Part shown: positions 35,636-43,814 of the stretch, in pieces
Layout of the letters: each line of letters begins with the position of its first letter
How positions within the stretch are numbered: the first letter of the stretch is position 1
Origin: Paenibacillus cellulositrophicus
GTDB taxonomy: Bacteria > Bacillota > Bacilli > Paenibacillales > Paenibacillaceae
NCBI RefSeq assembly: GCF_009363095.1
Contig: NZ_CP045295.1
Coordinates: 124,001-188,000 of the forward strand
Length of the DNA stretch: 64,000 nt
Direction of reading: 5' to 3'
Made by a program: the position numbers and the translations under genes
Notes under the pieces: generated by a model
What the model was told of the DNA's origin: nothing
The model's input: only the letters and a program-made list of their open reading frames with translations
Database searches by the model: none

Positions 35636-35700
35636 ATTATAGCGTTTTGGCAGCGTTATGATATCGTACATGTGGGCATTCATAGTAAGTACTTTTGGGC
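35636..35700 (-). promoter_or_regulatory. MMPL gene promoter with tandem activator boxes
   Basis: Minus-strand -10 TATAAT (35636-35641), poor -35. Boxes GCCCACATGTAC (35666-35677) and GCCCAAAAGTAC (35689-35700) lie as direct repeats 23 bases apart. The near box is 24 bases from the -10, exactly as in the kinase promoter at 33315. Confidence 0.75.
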
Positions 35701-35882
35701 ATTCCCATAAGGGAAGAGGTTGAAATTGGCTGGAACTTACTTCACCCCAATGTAGCCACTTTTATGTTATTAGACATGGTATCTTCACTATTGTCCCTTG
35801 AAGTTAGACTGCCATTGCGGTTTCAGTCTGTTATTCAAACTGCCCGTTTGCTTAATTCATTCGAATAATATGATTCTCCCAG

Positions 35883-35949
35883 AATGTAGCCACATTTGTG
35901 TCAAAATCCTACAATGGGGTCACATTTGTGCATTTTTTAATGACACAAA
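35883..35949. repeat. Insertion-sequence end scar beside transposase fragment
   Basis: AATGTAGCCACATTTGTGTCA is followed by AATGGGGTCACATTTGTG and then ATGACACAAA. It shares its two-part design with 6133-6196. Another end-like copy (ATGGGGTCACATTTGTGTCA) lies at 36272-36291 inside the adjacent transposase frame, and a worn one at 35751. Confidence 0.55.
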
Positions 35950-35950
35950 T

Positions 35951-36397
35951 CTAGCCACATAAAATAAAAAAAGCCCAGAGAATGATCATACCCCTGTCAA
36001 GTAGACAGATGAAAAAGACTAAGCAGTCCAGCACGTGCCTGAACCCAATCGGCGCGCGCTGTTTGAGTTTTGCCTGAAACCGCTGGTAGTTGTAAAAGTA
36101 GATGTAATCTTCAACGGCTTGATGTAACTCTTCTTCTGATTTACACTGAAGGAGGTACAACTTCTCCGTTTTGAAATGCGAAAAAAAGGAATCGATGCAT
36201 GTATGAGGCTTTTTTCGAGTGTCTACTTTGATAGGATAATACCAAGAATCAGGCTTTAGTACTTCTTGTAATGGGGTCACATTTGTGTCATTAGACAGAT
36301 ATACTGTTCCATTCGAATCAGTAATCAGCTTCATCAATCGGCGATTCCATTTATGACCACCAGTTGCAATTCGTTGTATAAAAAAACGAGCTCTCAC
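35951..36397 (-). pseudogene. IS3-family transposase, C-terminal fragment
   Basis: The frame contains the end of an IS3/IS150-type integrase core: CIDSFFSHFKTEKLYLL, EEELHQAVEDYIYFYNYQRF, QAKLKQRAPIGFRHVL. The preceding catalytic Asp residues are absent; the N-terminal 100 codons run through an IS-end sequence and are not transposase. There is no complete partner ORF, so it cannot transpose. Confidence 0.75.
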
Positions 36398-36527
36398 TTT
36401 CCCTACAAGGGGCTCGCCTTTCGTAAATCGCAGCTGAGCAAACTTACGTTCCCTGTTATCTTAACGATGAATACCGAGAGTCCATACCTTCATGAAGTAC
36501 TTCACGATGCCTTCAATCCTCTAATAT

Positions 36528-36767
36528 TTACACATTCTTAGCTGTCCTTCGCTGGGAATCCGCTATGCTCGGAAATTCGAATAGGTCGAATGTAACTTTT
36601 TGACCCTCTTTAAGAAACCGAAAACCGTTTGGTAACCTAATTGGGTCTAGTAGTATTTCGCTAAAGTGAACAAATACATGGTTGCCGTCCTGACCGCCTA
36701 ACATTATCCGCCCATAACCTTTATCTTTTTTGAACCATTTTACAATACCCCATCGTATTTCCCCCAT
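36528..36767 (-). CDS. Divergent cold-shock-domain protein
   Basis: 79 residues. The cold-shock fold is recognisable: [15 protein letters not shown] (RNP1 region, usually KGFGFI), VFVHFSEI (RNP2) and [14 protein letters not shown]. Two of the usual RNP1 aromatics are changed (Tyr-Gly-Arg in place of Phe-Gly-Phe), and an insertion separates the RNP2 strand from the rest. AGGTGCTGAT lies before the ATG. Probably a small nucleic-acid-binding protein; not a canonical CspA. Confidence 0.7.
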   Translation of the reverse strand: MGEIRWGIVKWFKKDKGYGRIMLGGQDGNHVFVHFSEILLDPIRLPNGFRFLKEGQKVTFDLFEFPSIADSQRRTAKNV

Positions 36768-36813
36768 ATCAGCACCTCCTCTATCGCTTTATTAATTATC
36801 ACTGGGATTCGGC

Positions 36814-36956
36814 TCGGTAATCGGACTATGTTCTCGTCCATTACGGTAATAGGTACAAGCTCCTGTCCTCGACTCAGTACAAGAACTTGTTCCGATAAAA
36901 CAAAAAAGCCGCTATAATAGCGACTCTCAATGGGACTATGTTCTTGTCCCTCGACA
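36814..36956 (+). repeat. Dispersed ~145-bp repeat, copy 3
   Basis: TCGGTAATCGGACTATGTTC to TTGTCCCTCGACA. The central palindrome is worn (GGTACAAGCTCCTGTCC against AGTACAAGAACTTGTTCCG), while the hairpin AAGCCGCTATAATAGCGACT is intact. It lies upstream of the cold-shock gene on the opposite orientation to that gene. Confidence 0.9.
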
Positions 36957-37038
36957 GCTCCTAACATCCTATTTTGTTGCTGAGGGTGTTCCAAGGTTTA
37001 CTTTTGGGACACCCTCTTCTTCTCAAGATGGTAATTCA

Positions 37039-38187
37039 TTATGGCTTCAAAAGCTCGTGTTGGTGCCCACTCAGCTTGATTTTGTACTGTCCAAATGTTT
37101 TTTTCCTTTCATCTGAACTTAGATTTCCAGCGCGTTGATAACCGAATGTAGAGATCCCATCTTTATCAATGGGCCAATCATAAACCTTACCTAAGGTATC
37201 AAACCCATAATAAAATCCTGGCTTACCTAAATAATCTGAAGACCATTGTCCATTATTGTGTGTTGCATATTTCAAATTGGTTGTTTGATCGGCATCTAGC
37301 AAGCCACGTTGATACTGAGTTAGATAATAGACATTGCCTAAATATGTTTTTACCGACTTTATAGGCACATTTTCAGCAGCTACTCTTGAAATCGATTCTC
37401 CATTTACCTGATATAAAATAAATTTTTGCGTTGTATTGTAGTCATAAATCAGATAGAAGTCACTCTTCTCAGTTTTGAACCAAATATCTCCAAGATGAAC
37501 TGTGTTCTTGTCGTCATTTGTTACATGATAACTAAAGTCGTTGAACGTATAGAAATCTTGGCTTACCCGTAATTTATTGTTCTCTTTTGTTATAACCAAA
37601 TATTTATCACTATAAATAACATTCTTACCTTCGTAGGTCAGCCCATAGACGCGAATTAGTTTGGACTCTTCAATCGGTGAAGTATTGACATCCCTTATAA
37701 TAATAAATCTATATGGCTGAGTTTCAGTGCTTTTTTGATATACTACTTTTTTGTTCAGAGCCTCCCCAATGTATCTTAGAGGAATATAGGTTGAGCCATT
37801 GTAGATGTTTGCAGGTACATCCATAACAACGGTTTTACCGTCTATAGTGATGTTTTTATTTTTTATTTTCATTAAAATTGTTTTATTTGAATACTGAATG
37901 CGAATGGACTGACTTTTTGTATTGAAATCTACTACTGCACCAAATCCTTCAGATATCAAACGAAGTGGCACTAATGTTCTGCCATCTTTAACAATCGGTT
38001 TTACAGCCGATTCCTTTTGACCATTGATTAATGCCACGGAACTGTCCAGGGAAAGAACCATCGTGTTTTTAAAATCAGTACTCGTATCATTTTTAGTTTG
38101 AATACTCTCTGCTTCAATCGTACCCATTAAGGAAAAAAATAATGTGGAAGAAATGATAGTTAATAAAAGAAAAAGCTTTGACTTCAT
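37039..38187 (-). CDS. Secreted protein with copper-amine-oxidase N-terminal-like (stalk) domain
   Basis: 382 residues from ATG 38185-38187 behind GAGAGGTG. Signal peptide (FLLLTIISSTLFFSLMGTIE), then a domain typical of Paenibacillus stalk proteins (VALINGQKESAVKPIVKDGR, TLVPLRLISEGFGAVVDF, STYIPLRYIGEALNKKVVY), about residues 45-160. The remaining 220 residues look like a beta-propeller-type or DUF5050-like repeat (DKYLVITKENNKLRVS, YLGNVYYLTQYQRGLLD). Extracellular, single gene, function unknown. Confidence 0.75.
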   Translation of the reverse strand: MKSKLFLLLTIISSTLFFSLMGTIEAESIQTKNDTSTDFKNTMVLSLDSSVALINGQKESAVKPIVKDGRTLVPLRLISEGFGAVVDFNTKSQSIRIQYSNKTILMKIKNKNITIDGKTVVMDVPANIYNGSTYIPLRYIGEALNKKVVYQKSTETQPYRFIIIRDVNTSPIEESKLIRVYGLTYEGKNVIYSDKYLVITKENNKLRVSQDFYTFNDFSYHVTNDDKNTVHLGDIWFKTEKSDFYLIYDYNTTQKFILYQVNGESISRVAAENVPIKSVKTYLGNVYYLTQYQRGLLDADQTTNLKYATHNNGQWSSDYLGKPGFYYGFDTLGKVYDWPIDKDGISTFGYQRAGNLSSDERKKTFGQYKIKLSGHQHELLKP

Positions 38188-38267
38188 AAATACACCTCTC
38201 TTTTTGTATATTAGCTTTAAGTTAACAATATATGTATAAGCTGTATTATACACGTAAATTTACTGAA

Positions 38268-38411
38268 TTACCCGAAAGTTACCGGCTTTCCAACTTCGAC
38301 TCCCCGGAAGTCCTGGGTCCGAGCCACGTGCTTAGACTTAGCGATATCCCCCCCGACTATGAGAGTCGTTGATGTGACTTGAGTTATTCGCTCGTTTTGA
38401 GTAGAATTCAT
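38268..38411 (-). pseudogene. IS110-family transposase, N-terminal fragment with element end
   Basis: ATG 38409-38411 behind AAGGAG starts MNSTQNERITQVTSTTLIVG, then GDIAKSKHVARTQDFRG and a stop after 47 codons: the start of the IS110 DEDD (RuvC-like) domain, with the catalytic Asp in GGDIAK. The rest is deleted. About 75 bases of the element's non-coding end remain upstream (38412-38490, with GGGATCCCAAAACAA). Confidence 0.75.
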
Positions 38412-38555
38412 GTTGTATTCTCCTTGGTTTTGTTTTGGAATCCGTTCGCTGGCTGCTACCGGGATCCCAAAACAATTTTACCAGGGAGTCTTTTTCTTTC
38501 TCATACCTGATATTTCTGCGTTATAGGAATGCTTCCTGTTAGCTTAATGAGCTTA

Positions 38556-38698
38556 TCGGTAATCGGCTCATGTTCTTGTCCATTACGGCAATCGGTACAA
38601 GTTCTTGTCATGGGCTCGGGACAAGAATTTGTACCGATAAAACAAAAAAACCGCTAACATAGCGACTTACAATGGGACTATGTTCTTGTCCTTCGACA
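38556..38698 (+). repeat. Dispersed ~145-bp repeat, copy 4
   Basis: TCGGTAATCGGCTCATGTTC to TGTCCTTCGACA, with all modules. CCTGTTAGCTTAATGA abuts its left end (38535-38550). Lies between the IS110 fragment and the HxlR gene. Confidence 0.9.
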
Positions 38699-38768
38699 GC
38701 TACTAACTGTTGGTTGTCCCCCGATAGTTTCTTAAGGATTAATCTGTTTGTTTTTGCTCTCCATCCGT

Positions 38769-39110
38769 TTAGTTGTACAGGGCGGACGACCGGTCTCCGT
38801 ATATTTTATCGAGATGCTTTTCACCCCATAAGCAGAGGCTTTCCAGGATCTCTTTCAGGCTCAAGCCGTATTCACTAAGCTCGTACTCCACCTTGGGCGG
38901 AATTTCATGATAGACGATGCGGTTGACGATGCCGTCCCTCTCGAGCTCGCGAAGTTGCTGTGTCAGCACTTTTTGCGTGATATCTGGAATTAATCGTTTC
39001 AGCTCGCCCATGCGTTTCTTGCCGGTCGTCAATTCGTATAGGATGACGCTTTTCCATTTGCCTCCGGCCACGTCGAGTGCGGCCTCCATGCCGTTGCGGT
39101 ATTTTTTCAT
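38769..39110 (-). CDS. HxlR-family transcriptional regulator
   Basis: 113 residues of the MarR-like HxlR winged helix: EAALDVAGGKWKSVILYELT, KKRMGELKRLIPDITQKVLT, QQLRELERDGIVNRIVY, YELSEYGLSLKEILESLC. AAAGGTGAT precedes the ATG. It is divergent from a quinone reductase gene with a 33-bp dyad between them, the usual arrangement for redox- or electrophile-sensing HxlR proteins such as YodB/HypR. It has no N-terminal Cys like YodB's Cys6, so the sensing chemistry is unclear. Confidence 0.9.
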   Translation of the reverse strand: MKKYRNGMEAALDVAGGKWKSVILYELTTGKKRMGELKRLIPDITQKVLTQQLRELERDGIVNRIVYHEIPPKVEYELSEYGLSLKEILESLCLWGEKHLDKIYGDRSSALYN

Positions 39111-39161
39111 GCTTAAATCACCTTTGCTTTCTCCGATTAGATGGTATAAAAAGAATACTAT

Positions 39162-39199
39162 AGTACCTGATAGTACCTATCGTACTTTGAGGTACGTAC
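39162..39199. promoter_or_regulatory. Nested dyad operator between HxlR and quinone reductase genes
   Basis: Two nested inverted repeats share one centre: outer AGTACCT (39162-39168) / AGGTAC (39190-39195), inner AGTAC (39172-39176) / GTACT (39182-39186). GTAC half-sites are typical of YodB/HxlR-type operators. Confidence 0.7.
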
Positions 39200-39314
39200 T
39201 TCACAGAATAGAGTATATCATCCATAATGACTTTTTGTAACCGGCCGTCGGTGATCGATTCAACGGATTCTGCTGATGCCGCCGGAAATCTAACGCAGAG
39301 GAAGGTCAATATAT

Positions 39315-39875
39315 ATGAGAGCTCTTGTTACGGTCACGCACCCTCGCCAAAATTCGCTTACGCACGCGGTGATGAATCGTTTCGTGGAAGGTCTGCAGCA
39401 AAACGGCCATGAGGTCGACCTGTTGGACTTGCATCGCGACGGGTTCAACCCTGTCTATACGCTCGAGGACGATCGAGACTGGATAAATCCGGACAAGGTC
39501 CACGGCCCCGAGATTCGTAAAGAAATGGATCGGATTCTTGCTGCGGACACGCTCGTTTTCGTTTTCCCTCTATGGGGGTACAGTGTCCCGGCAATGCTTA
39601 AGGGCTACTTGGACAAAGTATGGAATATGGGCATGTTCGAGAAAATGAACGCGAAGAAGGTACTGTGGATTTGCCTAGCCGGCGGAGAACAGGCGCATAT
39701 GGACAAATACAAGCGCGAGGAGACGTTGGCGCATTATCTCAATATCCTGATTTCCGGCTATGCGCGAGTGAAGGAATCCAGAGTCGAGTTGCTAAAAGGT
39801 ACCCTCCACCAGTCAGAGGAGCATGTCATCGGGCTGCTCGAGCGCGCGTACCGACTGGGATGCGAATACGAGTGA
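39315..39875 (+). CDS. NAD(P)H quinone reductase, flavodoxin-like fold
   Basis: 186 residues: MRALVTVTHPRQNSLTHAVM (FMN/FAD phosphate loop), DLHRDGFNPVYTLEDD, TLVFVFPLWGYSVPAMLKGY (family signature), then a C-terminal dimer helix. It is like MdaB/YwrO-type reductases, which reduce quinones by two electrons and detoxify electrophiles. It is divergent from the HxlR gene, so probably its target. Its GC content and codon use are higher than those of the flanking genes. Confidence 0.88.
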   Translation: MRALVTVTHPRQNSLTHAVMNRFVEGLQQNGHEVDLLDLHRDGFNPVYTLEDDRDWINPDKVHGPEIRKEMDRILAADTLVFVFPLWGYSVPAMLKGYLDKVWNMGMFEKMNAKKVLWICLAGGEQAHMDKYKREETLAHYLNILISGYARVKESRVELLKGTLHQSEEHVIGLLERAYRLGCEYE

Positions 39876-39961
39876 CCAACGGCCGCCGGGAAAGGAACAC
39901 GTTTCCGGTGGCCGTTAGCTTAATGAAGCTGCATTGGAAACATATTTAAATGGTTATCTAA

Positions 39962-40104
39962 TCGGTAATCGGCTCATGTTCCTGTCCTTTACGGCAATCG
40001 GTACAAGTTTTTGTCCTCGACTCGGGATAAGAACTTGTACCGATAAAACAAAAAAGCCGCTATAATAGCGACTTTCAATGGGACTTTGTTCTTGTCCCCC
40101 GACA
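39962..40104 (+). repeat. Dispersed ~145-bp repeat, copy 5
   Basis: TCGGTAATCGGCTCATGTTC to TTGTCCCCCGACA. Slightly worn palindrome (CGGTACAAGTTTTTGTCC / GATAAGAACTTGTACCG), intact hairpin. GGCCGTTAGCTTAATGA lies 36 bases upstream (39911-39926). It sits between the convergent quinone reductase and CtaG-like genes, where a two-way terminator would be useful. Confidence 0.9.
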
Positions 40105-40152
40105 GATTATTTGTTCACCTCTACGTTCTAAGAGCGGCAAATATGGATCGCC

Positions 40153-40953
40153 TCAGGCGCCCCCTGATCCTCTTCGGGCCATCCGTATCGCTAGAATGAA
40201 CGAAAGCTGCTGCGCCACCATAAGCAGCATCCCTCCGAAAGCGGACTTGCTGACGATTCCGTATTGAATCGCCCCGACGGGTTGGGATATACATAAAATG
40301 TGTTGTGGATGGCTATATGCCATTACACTTGAACCGGCCATGACCATACATATGGGAAACAGCAGTATGCTTCCTAAAACGAGCAACTTCTTTCGATTGT
40401 TCCACAGCCGTCCGGAACGCTCTGCCCGAAAGAAGTGTTCCCACATGAGCCAGGCACTTGCTAGCAAACCAATATGAACCATAAAACGTAGAATAACTAT
40501 TTTTAATAGCACGTTGAATACAATGGGCAGCAACAATACCGACAAAAGCAAAAAGAAAACCAGTTCAGCAAACAGTCCATACCTGTCGTTTTGCAGCACC
40601 CGACATCCTCCCGGCAGCCGGGAAAGCAATGCATTCCGAATCCAGACCGGCAGGCCTGCAAGGAACAAGGGAATCATGCATAGATATCGAATGCAGAGCT
40701 GTAACACGTAAAAATCGATCGATTCCTTGACTAGCACGGACAAAAAACTGCCGTAACCGAAATAAAAACATACTAAACCGGCATAAAATAAAGCTTGTCT
40801 ATTCCAAGGAATCGCGACGAAAACGCCTGCACGACTAGGCTGAATATTGCCTGCTTTGGCATATAACAAAGCAATACCTGCAGCGACGACCAACAGCTCC
40901 GGCGTCAAAACAGCATGCCAACCATACAGTTCTACCAACAAAAACACAAGCAT
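40153..40953 (-). CDS. CtaG-like cytochrome c oxidase assembly membrane protein
   Basis: 266 residues, about seven membrane helices. Family-like blocks: ALFYAGLVCFYFGYGSFLSV, LCIRYLCMIPLFLAGLPVWI, VILRFMVHIGLLASAWLMWE, and a His-containing loop near the end (AYSHPQHILCISQPVGAIQY). The caa3-type CtaG helps assemble the copper centre of the oxidase. Downstream of the response regulator gene by 18 bases and part of a cluster with SCO and cytochrome c. Confidence 0.8.
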   Translation of the reverse strand: MLVFLLVELYGWHAVLTPELLVVAAGIALLYAKAGNIQPSRAGVFVAIPWNRQALFYAGLVCFYFGYGSFLSVLVKESIDFYVLQLCIRYLCMIPLFLAGLPVWIRNALLSRLPGGCRVLQNDRYGLFAELVFFLLLSVLLLPIVFNVLLKIVILRFMVHIGLLASAWLMWEHFFRAERSGRLWNNRKKLLVLGSILLFPICMVMAGSSVMAYSHPQHILCISQPVGAIQYGIVSKSAFGGMLLMVAQQLSFILAIRMARRGSGGA

Positions 40954-40971
40954 CTTCCTTTCACACGTTCA

Positions 40972-41619
40972 CTACCTTCCGCCCATCCATCCCTGCTCAT
41001 ATGCATATCGCGCCAGTTGAACCCTGTTTTCGAGGTGGAGTTTTTGAAGGATGTTTTTCAAATGGTTTTTTACGGTATGCTCCGAAATTTCCAGTTGGCT
41101 CGAAATCTCTTTATTGCTTAAGCCCTTGGCAACAAGCCCCAATATCTCGCGTTCCCGCGCGGTCAGCGGACTCATCTCATCGTCCTCGGTGCCCATGGGA
41201 GAGAGCTCCTTCAATATGCGAAAAGCTAGCTCGCGCGTCATCGGCGCTTCATCAACGGCGATCGCTCTCAAATACTCATGCCATGCCTCCGGTTTCAAAT
41301 TTTTCAGTAAATAGCCTTGGGCGCCTTTCTTGAGCGCGTCGAAGAGATGGGCGATATCGTCCGAGACGGTCACCATCACCACCTTGACATAAGGATATTT
41401 TTCCTTCAGACGTTTGGTCGCTTCCAGTCCTCCCATTCCCGGCATTTGGATGTCCATCAAAATCAGATCAGGCATCCATATCTCACTGAGTTTTAGTGCT
41501 TCCTCCCCACTGCTTCCTTCTGCCACCACGTCGAAGGCCGGGTCGTCTTCCAAAATCATTCGGATGCCTTCCCGGGCTATTTCGCTGTCATCGATGATCA
41601 TTACGCGGAATGTTGACAT
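40972..41619 (-). CDS. NarL-type response regulator
   Basis: 215 residues. Receiver with DLILMDIQMPGMGGLE (Asp56), VVMVTVSDD and GYLLKNLKPE; LuxR-type helix-turn-helix near the end (LTAREREILGLVAKGLSNKE, ISEHTVKNHLKNILQKLHLE). It is one base from the kinase gene and precedes CtaG, so it may regulate the respiratory cluster. Confidence 0.9.
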   Translation of the reverse strand: MSTFRVMIIDDSEIAREGIRMILEDDPAFDVVAEGSSGEEALKLSEIWMPDLILMDIQMPGMGGLEATKRLKEKYPYVKVVMVTVSDDIAHLFDALKKGAQGYLLKNLKPEAWHEYLRAIAVDEAPMTRELAFRILKELSPMGTEDDEMSPLTAREREILGLVAKGLSNKEISSQLEISEHTVKNHLKNILQKLHLENRVQLARYAYEQGWMGGR

Positions 41620-41620
41620 G

Positions 41621-42520
41621 TTACTTGTCCTCCTTTGCGATTGTAATCCACGTTTCCTTCTCTATTCGTTCAATGAGCAGCAGCCAGGACATATGATCGG
41701 CCCGATCCCGCATCATTTTCATGCCATAACGGTTTCTACCGGTGGCCGTCTGTGGATCGAAGCCTTTTCCGTTATCTGTAATTCGGCATAACCATCCCAT
41801 GTTCATTGCCATCGCCTGAACGCGCACCCGCGTCGCATCGGCGTGCTTATGGATGTTGAGCAGCGCCTCGCGCATAATCGCCAGCAATTCCACTTTTTCC
41901 TTGGGACTAAGCAGTTGTTCGGGTAGATCCCACTGCAATTCGAATTCCAAGTCGGTTTCCCGGCGCAGCTCGTCCATGAGGCTTTCTATCCCTTGCAGCC
42001 ACGGGTTCCGGTCCACGTCCGCCGCAAGCCGCAAATTCGCAATGGCTTGTCTTACATAATCGTTTGTGCGGTGCACACTCTCTTTCAATTTATCTAATGG
42101 CAGCCCTTCCGCCTGTTTCATCTGTTCCATCCGTGAAACTTGCGCGTTTAAAAAAAACAGCGACTGCGCGATCCCGTCATGCAATTCCCTAGCAATCTTT
42201 TCTCTTTCCTCCAATACCGCCTTCTCGGCTTTCGCATGATTTAGTTCTTCCTGATTTTGTTCAATGATCGTAAACAGCTGTGTCAAGAATAGAATCGTAA
42301 CCAACAGCACTAGCAGAGGCGCAAGCCAATTACCAAACTCCATCGATATATAGGGAAGCAGAAACTCATGCCGAACGTACTCCCAAATTCCAATGGTTAA
42401 CGTGGGAATCGTCAGGATCAGCCATTTGATTTGCTTATATGTCAACCTTAAAGTCTCCTTCCAAGTACAGTCCGTACCCTTTATTTTATCCCGAAGCAAT
42501 TCGAACAGATATGACTCCAA
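41621..42520 (-). CDS. Sensor histidine kinase, HisKA_3 type
   Basis: 299 residues with two membrane helices (about 33-47 and 65-85) and almost no external loop. Phospho-acceptor His114 in EKIARELHDGIAQSLFFLNA, HATPase blocks LLAIMREALLNIHKHADATR and RITDNGKGFDPQ. The short sensor resembles LiaS/DesK-like intramembrane sensors. Partner of the adjacent regulator. Confidence 0.9.
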   Translation of the reverse strand: MESYLFELLRDKIKGTDCTWKETLRLTYKQIKWLILTIPTLTIGIWEYVRHEFLLPYISMEFGNWLAPLLVLLVTILFLTQLFTIIEQNQEELNHAKAEKAVLEEREKIARELHDGIAQSLFFLNAQVSRMEQMKQAEGLPLDKLKESVHRTNDYVRQAIANLRLAADVDRNPWLQGIESLMDELRRETDLEFELQWDLPEQLLSPKEKVELLAIMREALLNIHKHADATRVRVQAMAMNMGWLCRITDNGKGFDPQTATGRNRYGMKMMRDRADHMSWLLLIERIEKETWITIAKEDK

Positions 42521-42674
42521 ATGGCTATAAGCAGTGGATTTACGATCGAATTTTTGTCAAATACATGAAATTTACGGTGTTTCTCACCGTTACGTCGACT
42601 CATAGCGCTATAGTAGAATAAGCTAGAACGTGACAGACCGTTTAAGCATGATAAGTTACTATATTTGCCAACAT

Positions 42675-42738
42675 AAAAACACCTCCAAGTTTATATCCAT
42701 CCCGTACGACATGGTTGGTTTTTCTTGAAGGTGTTTTG
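42675..42738 (-). terminator. Long-loop hairpin downstream of the SCO gene
   Basis: AAAACACCTCCAAG (42676-42689) pairs with CTTGAAGGTGTTTT (42724-42737) with one mismatch. The T-run on the minus strand makes it a plausible end for the FecB-to-SCO transcription unit. Confidence 0.6.
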
Positions 42739-42827
42739 ATTTGTACAACCTTATAATTATCTGATATAACAAATTACTTGATAGGGATCATCATCCACGG
42801 TGCAATTTCGTTAATGATGGATTACAG

Positions 42828-43412
42828 TCATGAACGTTCCAAGGCTTTGATATCTTTTTTGATTTTGTCGTAAGGAGGCTCTTGGCCATCGTAGAAGGAA
42901 ACTACGGTTCCCGTTTGATCAACTAGAAAGAAAGAAGTGCCATGGATCACTTGATCCGAAGTCGTATCCTTCTGTATCGCCATCTTGAAATTATTACGGG
43001 CAAAGGTTTCGATGTCATCGAATGAATACCCCGTAAGTCCCTGCCAGTTGGTAAGGTCATCACTGAACTTACTGATATAGGTTTTGATTGCATCGGGATG
43101 ATCATTCTCGGGGTCAACTGAAAACGAAACCAGCTCAGCCTTAATTCCGGCGTTTTTCAGTTCTTTCTGAAGATCCGACATATTGGCGGTTAACATGGGG
43201 CAGACGGTAGTACAGTGCGTGAATATAAAATCAGCCACCCAAACCTTGCCCTTTAAATCCGAAATGTCTTTGCGATTTCCTTCCTGATCGATATATTGAA
43301 ACGATTCAAGTTTAATATTGAGCTTGTGCGGTTTACCATCTCCACAAGCGGTGACGAGCAGGACGAAAACAAGAAGCACTGCCAGAAAATAAACGTTTCT
43401 GGTCTTAACCAT
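42828..43412 (-). CDS. SCO1/SenC-family copper chaperone lipoprotein
   Basis: 194 residues. Lipobox LLVTAC (lipidated Cys23), then a thioredoxin-like fold with the copper-binding pair in FTHCTTVCPM (Cys67 and Cys71) and the His ligand in VIHGTSFFLVD. It delivers copper to the CuA site of cytochrome oxidase or acts as a thiol reductase. The second ATG (43410-43412) is chosen because AAGGAGG is eight bases away; the first ATG is too close. Confidence 0.92.
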   Translation of the reverse strand: MVKTRNVYFLAVLLVFVLLVTACGDGKPHKLNIKLESFQYIDQEGNRKDISDLKGKVWVADFIFTHCTTVCPMLTANMSDLQKELKNAGIKAELVSFSVDPENDHPDAIKTYISKFSDDLTNWQGLTGYSFDDIETFARNNFKMAIQKDTTSDQVIHGTSFFLVDQTGTVVSFYDGQEPPYDKIKKDIKALERS

Positions 43413-43430
43413 GGTCATCTCCTCCTTTAT

Positions 43431-43769
43431 TTACTTCTTGTCTGCCAACCAGGATCCGAGTGCCTCAATCTCCTGCTCAGATAACCGGCTCTTAAATGAA
43501 GGCATTCCGCCGCGTCCTAGGGTGATTCTCTCCATGATCTCTTCCTTGGAGAGCTTGGACTCGATTTCTTTCAAGCTCGGGCCGACCTTGCCGCTTAGAT
43601 CAGCAGCATGGCAAGACAAACAATTTTTTTTATATAGCATATCTGCCTCTGAATCTGTCTCGACTGCAGCCGTGTTCGTTTGATTCTGCTGGCTGGAATT
43701 ACCTCCGCATGCGGCCAACATCAAAACGGTGATGATAGAAACAGCAAATAACGACAATCTCATTTTCAT
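43431..43769 (-). CDS. Lipid-anchored cytochrome c (cytochrome c551-like)
   Basis: 112 residues. Lipobox VLMLAAC (Cys21), Asn/Gln/Thr-rich linker, then haem motif KKNCLSCHAADLSG (CxxCH, residues 50-54) and the probable Met ligand in GRGGMPSFKSRL. AAGGAGG precedes the ATG. It is a small membrane-anchored electron carrier, like CccB of Bacillus, and lies 13 bases before the SCO gene. Confidence 0.92.
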   Translation of the reverse strand: MKMRLSLFAVSIITVLMLAACGGNSSQQNQTNTAAVETDSEADMLYKKNCLSCHAADLSGKVGPSLKEIESKLSKEEIMERITLGRGGMPSFKSRLSEQEIEALGSWLADKK

Positions 43770-43814
43770 CGTTCTTCCTCCTTTTCCCTAGAATGATCGG
43801 CTGGCTGATAAACA

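Noticed and set aside
36740..36994. 84-codon minus-strand ORF upstream of the cold-shock-like gene
   Set aside because: Most of it is the antisense of repeat copy 3; the same type of ORF arises at 51760-51960 from copy 6.
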